From contig NZ_FOLV01000035.1 of NCBI RefSeq assembly GCF_900112415.1, positions 1 through 40,382 on the forward strand: a stretch of 40,382 bases of DNA, given 5' to 3'. This document shows, piece after piece, positions 7,762 to 14,787 of this stretch (the first letter of the stretch is position 1; the number at the start of each line of letters is the position of its first letter). The position numbers were made by a program, and so were the translations under genes. The stretch comes from Bacillus sp. 491mf. GTDB lineage: Bacteria; Bacillota; Bacilli; Bacillales; Bacillaceae_G. Below the pieces are notes generated by a model that searched no databases, had not been told where the DNA came from, and saw only the letters and a list, made by a program, of their open reading frames with translations.

Positions 7762-8646
7762 TTGCATGAATGGTTACTCTTTTATTTAGAATTTTTAAAT
7801 GCGGTAAATAACTTGTTGAAGGGTTATTTAGGTTCTATAATTTTTGCAGATAAGGGGAATGATAATTTGTTTAGTACGAGGGAGTATGGCATTATATTAT
7901 GGTTAAGCATTATCATTATTTTTGCTCTATTTAAAAATGGAAAGCAGATTGGGCTTAGTTTGTTGATTGCTTACTTATTTCTCATAGTTTATTTGTTATT
8001 TTATTTAAAAATAATGGAATTAGAAATGATAAAGGATTATGTTATTTGGATATCCTCAGCCTTTTTTCCTGCGATGTATAAAGTTGTTATACATCGGAAT
8101 GTTAGTATATTTAAAATGTTTAAGGACTTATTCAAATTTAGTATATTCTATATGTTTATTATAAGCGAGTACACCTTTAACTTTTGGTTAGAGTCAATAA
8201 TAATAGTCCCGATTTCTTTTATATTAATACTTATATCATCTTTTATAGATATTGAAAATAAAGCAGAATATAAGCAGCTTAAGAAAGTAATAAATGTTTT
8301 ATTGGCACTTCTAGGATTTATTATCCTATATTATGCTATGATTTCATTTATCGGTTCTATTAAAGATGTAGAAAAGATCATTTTTTGGAAAAAATTATTT
8401 TTTGAAATTATTATATTCTGTTTACATATACCTATTTTATACTTTAGTCAGATTGTTTCGGTCACCGAGCAAATTATATTAAAAACGAATTTAATATGGG
8501 ATTCTAAAAAGAAGAAGAAGGCAATGATTTTGCTATTATTAAAATCTAGATTTAAGAAAGAAAGATTAAATGATTTTTATGAAATAATCTTAGCCAATAA
8601 TCGTGTGAATAATATGAGAGAGTTAAAAGAATTAATTAATAATTAA
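7762..8646 (+). CDS. Hypothetical multi-pass membrane protein
   Basis: I do not recognise this 294-residue protein. It has about seven hydrophobic segments (for example around 40-57, 62-80, 90-105, 120-140, 145-160, 180-200 and 215-235) rich in Ile, Leu and Phe, then a basic cytoplasmic tail with WDSKKKKKAM and a final charged helix. Base composition is very AT-rich compared with the neighbours, suggesting acquired DNA. The start is TTG at 7762 preceded by AAAGAG; no ATG occurs upstream in frame. No operon partner is evident, although the next gene follows 42 bases later. Confidence 0.55.
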   Translation: MHEWLLFYLEFLNAVNNLLKGYLGSIIFADKGNDNLFSTREYGIILWLSIIIIFALFKNGKQIGLSLLIAYLFLIVYLLFYLKIMELEMIKDYVIWISSAFFPAMYKVVIHRNVSIFKMFKDLFKFSIFYMFIISEYTFNFWLESIIIVPISFILILISSFIDIENKAEYKQLKKVINVLLALLGFIILYYAMISFIGSIKDVEKIIFWKKLFFEIIIFCLHIPILYFSQIVSVTEQIILKTNLIWDSKKKKKAMILLLLKSRFKKERLNDFYEIILANNRVNNMRELKELINN

Positions 8647-8688
8647 GTTTCATGCTATGCAAAGTCCATTTAAATATTTGTAGAATGT

Positions 8689-9243
8689 ATGCTATTTCTC
8701 TTCAGGATATGTAATGACTATCAAAAGATGCCAAAACTATGGGCTATAAGCTTGTTTCCAGTTCTGATTATCATCCAGCTAATTTTAGTCCTGTTTGGAC
8801 AACGACCGGATAGCCTTATTCGTGTATTCCTTGAAACAAGTTCTTTCAACTATTCGAATATCCCTGCGCCAAAACCAGAAATAGTGCCAGGTGACGGGCA
8901 TTATTTGTGTACGGTCTCTGCTAAAGGACATAAAAAATTGGTCAAGCCAGTCAGGGCAGGTATCAGAGGTGGGGCAAGAATTCCTGTGAACCGCCAGCTA
9001 TTAATTGCCAATGCATTTGAGAACATTCTTGAACAATATGTTCCAAACTTGCATAGAGCCATTCGTAACTTCTATGACAAGTATGGCTACCCAATCAGCA
9101 GGCACATCAATTCAAAATGGTCCGCAGAAATCGTCTATCTTATAATGAACCCTTTGGAATGGTTATTCCTTGTTGTGTTGTATACGGTAGACAAAAAACC
9201 AGAAAACAGAATTCATATGCAGTATAGTGAGTTGAGGAAGTGA
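8689..9243 (+). CDS. DUF6688-like membrane-associated protein, possibly 5'-truncated
   Basis: The 184-residue product has a hydrophobic segment near residues 18-36 (LWAISLFPVLIIIQLILVLF), then PGDGHYLCTVSAKGHKKLVK and RAGIRGGARIPVNRQLLIANAFENIL, which I recall from DUF6688 proteins of Bacilli, and a second hydrophobic stretch WLFLVVLYTV near the C-terminus. Full family members are longer, and there is no good RBS before the ATG at 8689, so the 5' part may be lost. Function is unknown. Confidence 0.5.
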   Translation: MLFLFRICNDYQKMPKLWAISLFPVLIIIQLILVLFGQRPDSLIRVFLETSSFNYSNIPAPKPEIVPGDGHYLCTVSAKGHKKLVKPVRAGIRGGARIPVNRQLLIANAFENILEQYVPNLHRAIRNFYDKYGYPISRHINSKWSAEIVYLIMNPLEWLFLVVLYTVDKKPENRIHMQYSELRK

Positions 9244-9302
9244 AATAATCAAGGGCGGTTGATATGGTGACAAAAGGTGATTCTTCAAAAAAGTAAAACG
9301 GG

Positions 9303-9355
9303 TCATTTATCCCGTATTAACGGGCAGTCAGACCCCCACTGACGGAAGTTTCACT
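9303..9355. repeat. Hairpin-rich intergenic repeat (B. cereus group type)
   Basis: CCCGTATTAACGGG (a perfect 5-bp stem, 9311-9324) is followed by CAGT...ACTG pairing and GGAAGTTTCACTTTATC. I have seen similar strings between genes of B. cereus group genomes. A related fragment in the opposite orientation (AAGTGAAACCTCCATTAGTGGA) is at about 12578. Confidence 0.4.
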
Positions 9356-9356
9356 T

Positions 9357-9424
9357 TATCGGCGCTTTTTGAAATATATCGGCGCTTCGACACGATATAA
9401 AGATACCTTGACAATATTCGACAT
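9357..9424 (+). repeat. Dispersed CGGCGCTTCGA repeat, copy 2
   Basis: TTATCGGCGCTTTTTGAAATATATCGGCGCTTCGACACGATATAAAGA then TTGACAATATTCGACA. Two TATCGGCGCTT units about 20 bases apart. It abuts the hairpin repeat at 9303-9355. Nothing else is visible from 9425 to 9592. Confidence 0.75.
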
Positions 9425-9592
9425 CTTGGTTAGTTCAAATACAAAAGAACGTCATCCTAGAAAGGATAACGATTTTGGATGAAGAGATGATTGATCTCGG
9501 TTTATAAATGTAGTGGTATCAAAATGATTTTTCTTATAGTACAAGTTATTTAAATGATCAGTTTGTGCAATTTTTAAATATGAGGGTAGACG

Positions 9593-9627
9593 AATAGCCC
9601 GTGAAGAAAGTCTTCATGGGCTATTTA
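9593..9627. terminator. Terminator downstream of the DUF2639 gene
   Basis: AATAGCCCGTGAAGA and TCTTCATGGGCTATT form a 15-bp stem with one mismatch. It lies just after the minus-strand gene that ends at 9652 and could also stop plus-strand transcripts. Confidence 0.65.
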
Positions 9628-9651
9628 CTTATAAAGATTGGAACAGATAGT

Positions 9652-9798
9652 TTATTTCTCTTTCAGTTCTTGCTGCTTCCCTAATAGTAAATTCCTGAGC
9701 ACGTGCGCTCGGTAACTCTCCAACTTCCGCCCCTCATAATAATTTACGCCAAGCTTCTTCAACTCATACACGTACCAGCCTTTAGTTCCGTAATACAT
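9652..9798 (-). CDS. DUF2639 (YflJ-like) small protein, paralogue 1
   Basis: The 48-residue protein begins MYYGTKGWYVYELKKLG and continues VNYYEGRKLESYRAHVL. It is closely similar to the second copy encoded at 10835-10975. The pattern GWYV-ELKKLG-EGRKLESY/F-LL matches the DUF2639 family of short Bacillus proteins, function unknown. The RBS is strong (AAAAGGAGAAGG on the minus strand, about 6 bases before the ATG). Confidence 0.75.
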   Translation of the reverse strand: MYYGTKGWYVYELKKLGVNYYEGRKLESYRAHVLRNLLLGKQQELKEK

Positions 9799-9926
9799 GA
9801 CGAACCTTCTCCTTTTAAATTTTTTACAGTATATGCTCGAGTAGGAAAAGGAAAGCTTGTTTTACTTGCGAAAAATGTGGATTTTTCTGCATGCTATAAT
9901 AATAGAAAAATATAGGAGGACTTCTA

Positions 9927-10246
9927 ATGCCAATCTACAACAAATTAGTACGCGATCGTATCCCAAAAATGATTGAAAAGGCATGTACAACTAGAATTTT
10001 AGAGAATATATAGAAGAAATATGTAAAAAAACACAAGAAGAGTTAGCGGAGTACGTAGAAGCAGAAATACAGGAACATAAAATAGAGGAACTAGCGGATT
10101 TACTTGAGCTTGTTAACGCACTAGCACAGCATGAAGGCGTAACGCTTGAAGACGTGGAAAAAGTCCGCGTAGAAAAAGCTGAAAAGCGCGGTGGATTTGG
10201 GAAGAGAGTTTTCTTAATTGAAGTAAGTGATAATGAGGCAGAGTGA
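9927..10246 (+). pseudogene. MazG-like phosphoribosyl-ATP pyrophosphohydrolase-related gene, frameshifted
   Basis: ATG at 9927, with AGGAGG upstream, opens MPIYNKLVRDRIPKMIEKAC and stops at 10010-10012. A second frame carries on as EYIEEICKKTQEELAEYVEA, then EELADLLELVNALAQHEGV and ends EKRGGFGKRVFLIEV at 10246. Together they match the short MazG-like house-cleaning hydrolases; EELAEYVEA and EELADLLEL hold the metal-binding Glu/Asp. A small deletion near 10005-10012 breaks the frame, and residues before CTTR also seem missing. The promoter and RBS look intact. Confidence 0.75.
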
Positions 10247-10275
10247 TTACGTTAGGAAAAGAAAAAAGGCATTAC

Positions 10276-10764
10276 TTATATAAGTGATGCCAAGTTATTT
10301 GTTAATTTTAAGCAATACACGAGTTCATCGTGATGACCTTTTTCAATCTCGCCAGTTGCCTCAAAACCGCTTTTTTCATAGATTCGTTTTGCGCGTTCGT
10401 TATCGTGGATTACCGATAAATAAATTTCTTTACATTTGTATTGTGCGCTCATTTCGTCAATTACTATTTGTAATACAGGAATGCCATACCCTTTTCCTTG
10501 ATATTGATGCCCTAACATCATGCTAATTAATTCGTATCTTTCATGTTCTTTTCGGTAGCCATAGGAGGCAAATCCGATTAAAGTGTGATCGTCATAAATA
10601 GCTTTTGGGACAAAATTATAAGTTTGACAGACCCCAAGGAAAAAAGCGTTAGAACCGACCCATCTTTCGAATATTTGAATGCGTTCTTCTTGGTCTTTAT
10701 CCGATTTCAAACTAATAACATCCCAAAAGTTTTCTTCTGTTACCGCTCCTAATTTTAGATTCAT
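10276..10764 (-). CDS. GNAT-family N-acetyltransferase
   Basis: The 162-residue cytoplasmic acetyltransferase has the acetyl-CoA loop GHQYQGKGYGIPVLQIV (motif A, about 89-105) and the C-terminal LSVIHDNERAKRIYEKSGF (motif B), as in spermidine/diamine acetyltransferases of the SpeG/PaiA kind. The open frame extends 33 codons further upstream into the terminator of the next gene. The ATG at 10764, with AAGGAGCG just before it, gives the normal length and N-terminus. Substrate is unknown. Confidence 0.8.
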   Translation of the reverse strand: MNLKLGAVTEENFWDVISLKSDKDQEERIQIFERWVGSNAFFLGVCQTYNFVPKAIYDDHTLIGFASYGYRKEHERYELISMMLGHQYQGKGYGIPVLQIVIDEMSAQYKCKEIYLSVIHDNERAKRIYEKSGFEATGEIEKGHHDELVYCLKLTNNLASLI

Positions 10765-10797
10765 TCTTCGCTCCTTTTTTAACTTACTTTTCAAAGG

Positions 10798-10829
10798 GAA
10801 AAGCTCCTCCCGTACAAGAAGGAGCTTCC
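10798..10829 (-). terminator. Terminator of the second DUF2639 gene
   Basis: On the minus strand AAGCTCCT and AGGAGCTT form a stem followed by TTCCC, just past the stop of the gene ending at 10835. The T run is weak. Confidence 0.45.
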
Positions 10830-10834
10830 TTTTA

Positions 10835-10975
10835 TTAAGCCGACTGTCTCCTTGCCTTCTCAAGTAGACTAGCTAAAATATGCGTACGAAATGACTCTAG
10901 TTTTCTTCCTTCATAAGTACGGATACCTAATTTTTTTAATTCGTGTACGTACCAACCTTTGCTACCGAAATGCAT
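10835..10975 (-). CDS. DUF2639 (YflJ-like) small protein, paralogue 2
   Basis: The 46-residue product begins MHFGSKGWYVHELKKLGIRT and continues YEGRKLESFRTHILASLLEK. It shares most positions with the copy at 9652-9798. The frame is open for 79 codons upstream but that part is unlike protein; the ATG at 10975 has GAGAGGAAG at proper spacing. Function is unknown. The two copies lie about 1 kb apart with the broken MazG gene and a GNAT between them, suggesting a local duplication. Confidence 0.75.
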   Translation of the reverse strand: MHFGSKGWYVHELKKLGIRTYEGRKLESFRTHILASLLEKARRQSA

Positions 10976-11113
10976 ATAATCGCTTCCTCTCTTGTTTGGA
11001 GTAATTCTGATTGTCTTTTTTGTGGAATGATGAATTTCCATAGGAAAGTGGTTAACTTCTTTGTCAAAGACATATATACTAGAAGTAGTATATGTTGAGG
11101 TGGACTGAACAGC

Positions 11114-11473
11114 GTGATTATTGAAAAACACGAAATTCAAATTGATCAGATTACGAGTGGGAAGGTCAATATTATTACGTTTTATCGTAATAAGAAGCAA
11201 ATTGACCACCAATTTTTACAATTGCAGGAGCCTTCTCTAACTGCGAATTATTTTTTTCATTTTCATCTAGATGCGGAAAGCTTGCGTCTCTTGCATGAAG
11301 AGTTTCCAAGTATTTATCCGTACAATCCAAAAGAGAGCATTCAGCAGTGGACGGATAAAATGAAGGATGAGTTAAAGCACCTTATTCAAACAGGTATGTG
11401 GAATAAGCGTGTTCGATTTGGTAATCGAATTGTAGAAGTTGTGTTTCTGTGGTGTGAAGAAGATATACTATGA
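11114..11473 (+). CDS. Hypothetical protein, 119 residues
   Basis: I do not recognise the family. The product is soluble, basic to neutral and without membrane segments; it opens MIIEKHEIQIDQITSGKVNI (GTG start) and ends RIVEVVFLWCEEDIL. TGAGG precedes the GTG. It is transcribed away from the DUF2639 gene; the shared 138-base spacer contains CATATATACTAGAAGTAGTATATG, a near-palindrome at about 11070-11093 that could be an operator or overlapping promoters. The gene ends at a bidirectional terminator. Confidence 0.65.
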   Translation: MIIEKHEIQIDQITSGKVNIITFYRNKKQIDHQFLQLQEPSLTANYFFHFHLDAESLRLLHEEFPSIYPYNPKESIQQWTDKMKDELKHLIQTGMWNKRVRFGNRIVEVVFLWCEEDIL

Positions 11474-11502
11474 AAAAGAAGCGGTGTAACGCTTCTTTTT
11501 TA
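11473..11502. terminator. Bidirectional terminator
   Basis: AAAAAGAAGCG and CGCTTCTTTTTT form a perfect stem with A and T tails on the two sides, between convergent genes ending at 11473 and 11500. Confidence 0.8.
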
Positions 11503-11685
11503 ACGCTGGAATAAGACAAGCTTTCCGCTTGAAGATGTGCAGCGGTGCGTGTGACCATACAATTGTTTGTCTTGTAAAAGGGCTTCGCCTTTTGATTTTG
11601 CTTCTGCTTCTGTCGTAGCCTCAAATGACTCGTCTAGTACTTTTGAACCGTCTTTTTCGAAAACTGTTAGTGTGTATACGCCCAT
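11500..11685 (-). CDS. yhzD: YhzD-like small protein
   Basis: The 61-residue protein begins MGVYTLTVFEKDGSKVLDES and ends SSSGKLVLFQR. It matches, as I recall it, YhzD of B. subtilis, a short conserved protein of unknown role. The ATG at 11685 is chosen over one five codons upstream because GGAGGG lies at good spacing from it. Confidence 0.7.
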   Translation of the reverse strand: MGVYTLTVFEKDGSKVLDESFEATTEAEAKSKGEALLQDKQLYGHTHRCTSSSGKLVLFQR

Positions 11686-11849
11686 GAAAATTCCCTCCAA
11701 AAAATAATCAGAATGTTATAACTATTGTGTCACAAAATACGCAATTATGCAAAAGAAATATGTGACAATATTTGTAAAGATTAAGATGACTTTTGTATCT
11801 ATTTTTTTGGGGGGAGAAAAAGGGTTAGGTTCTTTTTGGGTTTTTTCCG

Positions 11850-12132
11850 ACAAAATATGACATAACAAAGACATTTCCTTTGTTGTGATATTTTTGCATA
11901 ATTAGAGAAACATGGAATTATGAAAGTTGAATTCACTAAAAAGAATAATAAATGAAGATTTGTTAGAAACGATAAAAACCGTCAGCTAACAACTTTAGAT
12001 TGGTTTTCAATAGCGAAAAGTTATGCGACATTTAGCGATGTGAGGAAGGAATTTGATAAAGTACCATAGGTTGAAATAGAAAGTAAGGGTAGGGATAAGC
12101 CAGATGATAAAAAGCATCTGGCTTATTTTTGT
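11850..12132 (+). repeat. Decayed duplicate of the TPR-gene leader and terminator, or a small RNA gene
   Basis: ATATTTTTGCATAATTAGAG at 11889-11908 and the following GGAATTATGAAAGTTGAAT recur almost unchanged at 16770-16812, and AAGTAAGGGTAGGGATAAGC at 12080 recurs at 16862 just before the start of the TPR gene. Here the reading frame is absent: CCAGATG is followed at once by the terminator (AAGCCAGATG with CATCTGGCTT, then TTTTTG), equivalent to the one at 17836. It could be a deletion scar of a second TPR gene, or an RNA gene of about 200-250 bases. No protein is visible. Confidence 0.55.
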
Positions 12133-12211
12133 TTAGATGTGGGGTGCATTATTTCTGAAGTTATAGTAGTAACTGTTTTTTAGAAACGGGAGATATAGAA
12201 CTATTTTCAAC

Positions 12212-12256
12212 AAGATAAATGAGGTTTTGCTCCGAAGCGAAACCTCTCTTTATCTT
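12212..12256 (+). terminator. Long hairpin with terminator character
   Basis: AAGATAAATGAGGTTTTGCT pairs with AGCGAAACCTCTCTTTATCTT through about 18 positions with a CCGA loop. There is no long T run. It lies in the gene-poor stretch 12133-12388 and no gene nearby explains it. Confidence 0.4.
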
Positions 12257-12388
12257 GGATTTTTATATGGTAGTTGAGTAGTTACGTTAAATTTATGTTT
12301 AACAGTTTAGAAGTAAAAAGGTATAATCTTAAAGGGATGTCTTTACAAACAGGGAAAAATTTTCATGAAAAAGGGGTAATGAGATTAG

Positions 12389-12559
12389 ATGATAATAGGG
12401 ATCATATGTTTAATTTTAGGAATAGATTTAATTTGGTGGAGTAACGGGAATTTATGGTTATTGATACCTGGCATTCTATTTACAGCTGTGGGTGCTATAT
12501 TAAGCGTGACGTTTATTTGGTTGAAGAAAGAAGTAAGAAAATCAGAGAAGAATAGTTAG
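12389..12559 (+). CDS. Small two-helix membrane protein, 56 residues
   Basis: ATG at 12389, preceded by AAGGGG at 12 bases, opens MIIGIICLILGIDLIWWSNG, then NLWLLIPGILFTAVGAILSV and a basic tail WLKKEVRKSEKNS ending at TAG 12557-12559. An in-frame TAG just before the ATG fixes the start. Two hydrophobic helices with a polar turn and positive tail look like a genuine small inner-membrane protein. I do not recognise the family. Confidence 0.6.
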   Translation: MIIGIICLILGIDLIWWSNGNLWLLIPGILFTAVGAILSVTFIWLKKEVRKSEKNS

Positions 12560-12670
12560 AAGTTATATAAATGCAAAAGTGAAACCTCCATTAGTGGAAG
12601 TTTTTTTGAAAGAATAGTTTTGTAAATGCCGTACCGTAGTCTAGTAAACAATTACTTCGAAGTGATAAAA

Positions 12671-12702
12671 AATCCTGAGAAATTTCTCAGGATTCTTTTT
12701 TA
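12671..12702. terminator. Bidirectional terminator
   Basis: AAAATCCTGAGAAATTTCTCAGGATTCTTTTTT is a perfect 12-bp stem with A and T tails on either side. It separates the small membrane gene from the convergent chaperone operon. Confidence 0.8.
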
Positions 12703-12807
12703 TCCCGCATTTATATATCTTTAGCGTAATGCCGAACTTCCATATCAAAACAGTTTCTATTTGTTCTCTAAAGCAATTTCTTCTTATTTCAAGAAATGTA
12801 ATATGAT

Positions 12808-13488
12808 TTAACTCAAATCTTTAAGTAGATTATTTTCCCATGGAACAATACTTAATAGAGTTTTTTTATAATTAAACAAGTGCAATACGTAATTAATATT
12901 ATACTTATCTTTATTTATAAATTCTATATCATTTGCGTTAAAGTGGCTGCCGATACGAAAGGCGTTAAAATACTCGTGCCAATCTGAATAAGAATGTTGT
13001 GAAAGTCGTGCAGCCTGTATCATAAAGTTCTTTGCTTCCTGTTTTGATAAATAACCGAGTCTTCTACCGACCCGACATAAACAAATGCACCATGCATAAT
13101 CAAACGCTGCAATTCCGGAATCCGTCAAAATATGTAATCCGTAATTAGCAATATAAAGTTTTTCATAGTCAGGGTGGTCTTTCGATAATTGCTTTCGCGC
13201 TGCCTCGGAAAGAGGAGTCAATTGCTGGCGTATACGATTAAATTCCTGCCGTGTTCCTTCTTCTAAAAACCAATTGATTTTCTCTTTTAACTCCGTCGAA
13301 TTTTCAATCTTCCATGTCCATAACACGTTCTTCAAAAAACGTTTCCCAATAAGGCGGTCTCTAATAAGGGTGAATTCATATCGGGTAAAGTAGTTTGTAA
13401 GATAAACACAATTCAAACAAACGGAAGACAAACAGCGGAAATATAGTTCGAGCTGTTTCTCTTGTTTTCTTTTAGATAAAATAGGCAT
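12808..13488 (-). CDS. DUF1266 protein of the HscC-type chaperone operon
   Basis: The 226-residue protein carries the DUF1266 core AAFDYAWCICLCRVGRRLGY (about residues 126-145) and SDWHEYFNAFRIG (about 168-180). E. coli DUF1266 proteins (YbeU, YbeR) are encoded beside the Hsp70 hscC and the J-proteins djlB and djlC, and the same grouping is seen here, so a shared function is a fair inference although the biochemical role is unknown. GGAGGAGACAG precedes the ATG, and only 12 bases separate it from the J-protein gene. Four Cys lie in the N-terminal third and the core. Confidence 0.75.
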   Translation of the reverse strand: MPILSKRKQEKQLELYFRCLSSVCLNCVYLTNYFTRYEFTLIRDRLIGKRFLKNVLWTWKIENSTELKEKINWFLEEGTRQEFNRIRQQLTPLSEAARKQLSKDHPDYEKLYIANYGLHILTDSGIAAFDYAWCICLCRVGRRLGYLSKQEAKNFMIQAARLSQHSYSDWHEYFNAFRIGSHFNANDIEFINKDKYNINYVLHLFNYKKTLLSIVPWENNLLKDLS

Positions 13489-13500
13489 TCTGTCTCCTCC

Positions 13501-14787
13501 TTATGCCCATGTTTTAAGCCTAACGAATTTCCATGCTTCCCAAATAAGAGGGAGCAGGAGAAGTAATGCATATTTAGATGGTAATGGGGTTAAAACAATA
13601 AGAATCATAAAGATCAAATAAACCCAGGTGCGGCTAATAGATATAAATAACAAGTATAGCGCATAGTGGATAATAAACTTCATATTTATTTCTTGTTTCT
13701 GTCTCTTCTCTGGAATTTCGGTGTGAGCTCGAACACTGTATGAACGAAATTCTAAGCGTTCCGGATAACGATTTATCACATCCAGCGCCTTAGTGGCTAC
13801 AGTTTCTATATCACCTGATTCGAGCGAATACTTCACTAATAAGAACAGTGCGTCCATATGCTCCGGCTGAATCGAAAGTAGATGCTCACAGTCCTTGATG
13901 GCATCGGTAACTTGGTCACGGCTATAATAAATTTCAGCGCGGTACAGTAAACCATCCGGATTATCTGGATCAATGGAAAGTAAGTCGTTAAAGGATTGTA
14001 GCGCACGCTCTTTATTTTCTATACGTAAATAATAAACGCCTTGCATGCGTAAAAGTTCTGGGTCTTCTTGATAAAGATCGTATGCAAAATCCAACGCACT
14101 TTTTGCTGCTTCTAAGCTATTGTTCATAAGTGCGTGCTGGGCTTTCTCACGTAAGTATAAATATGCTTCGAAATATAAATCGTCACTTTTCTTGAAAATA
14201 TCGTAACGCATTTCCCCTGCGCCGCTAATTCTTTCTAGTAAAAATTGTACTGTTTCTTCACCGTACTCAAACTCTAATTCCTGTTTTTGTTCACTAAAGC
14301 GAAAAACATTGTCGATAAGTTCCCAAATCGAACTAGAGAAATGGTAATGATATTCTAAAAAATCTATTAATCTATCTCGAATCACTTCGGCATATTCTAC
14401 ATTCCATATTACATCGGAACTTAATAGGTCTTCCCAGTTTTTCAGTTCTATTCGTGCAAAGAAATCGTCATACAGTGTCTCGACTTTTTCCATAAATGCG
14501 TGAACAGGATGCTCTGAAACGAGAGTGGAAGCAAGTTCAGGGTTATTGTCAATCCAAGTAGGGAATACAGGATTGACATATGAACCTTCTTCGTTTTCAT
14601 CTATTTCTTGCAATTCTGCTTGCATTTGTTTTGCGTTTTTTATTGCCCTATCAAACGCTTCTCTTAGTCGCTGATATCCTTCTGGGTCATCTTCTGGATG
14701 GTAGACTTTTAGAAGTTTTGCGTAAGCTTTTTTAATAGCAGCAATATTGTCAGTAGGTTCAATCTCTAATGTTTTCCAAATACTCAT
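13501..14787 (-). CDS. J-domain/TPR membrane-anchored co-chaperone with HPE motif
   Basis: The 428-residue protein starts [20 protein letters not shown] followed by AYAKLLKVYHPEDDPEGYQR, a J-domain whose HPD tripeptide is HPE, as in many J-proteins paired with HscC-like Hsp70s. Residues of about 210-330 form three to four TPR-like helical pairs (for example ALQSFNDLLSIDPDNPDGLL), and the C-terminus has two hydrophobic helices (about 370-420), so it probably sits at the membrane with the J-domain in the cytoplasm. Its ATG overlaps the hscC stop as TAATG, with AGGTGG upstream: translational coupling. Changing HPD normally abolishes Hsp70 stimulation, so the pairing must be specialised. Confidence 0.8.
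   Translation of the reverse strand: MSIWKTLEIEPTDNIAAIKKAYAKLLKVYHPEDDPEGYQRLREAFDRAIKNAKQMQAELQEIDENEEGSYVNPVFPTWIDNNPELASTLVSEHPVHAFMEKVETLYDDFFARIELKNWEDLLSSDVIWNVEYAEVIRDRLIDFLEYHYHFSSSIWELIDNVFRFSEQKQELEFEYGEETVQFLLERISGAGEMRYDIFKKSDDLYFEAYLYLREKAQHALMNNSLEAAKSALDFAYDLYQEDPELLRMQGVYYLRIENKERALQSFNDLLSIDPDNPDGLLYRAEIYYSRDQVTDAIKDCEHLLSIQPEHMDALFLLVKYSLESGDIETVATKALDVINRYPERLEFRSYSVRAHTEIPEKRQKQEINMKFIIHYALYLLFISISRTWVYLIFMILIVLTPLPSKYALLLLLPLIWEAWKFVRLKTWA

Noticed and set aside
10976-11212. 79-codon N-terminal extension of the second DUF2639 protein
   Set aside because: It overlaps the divergent promoter region and the neighbouring gene and lacks similarity to the paralogue at 9652.
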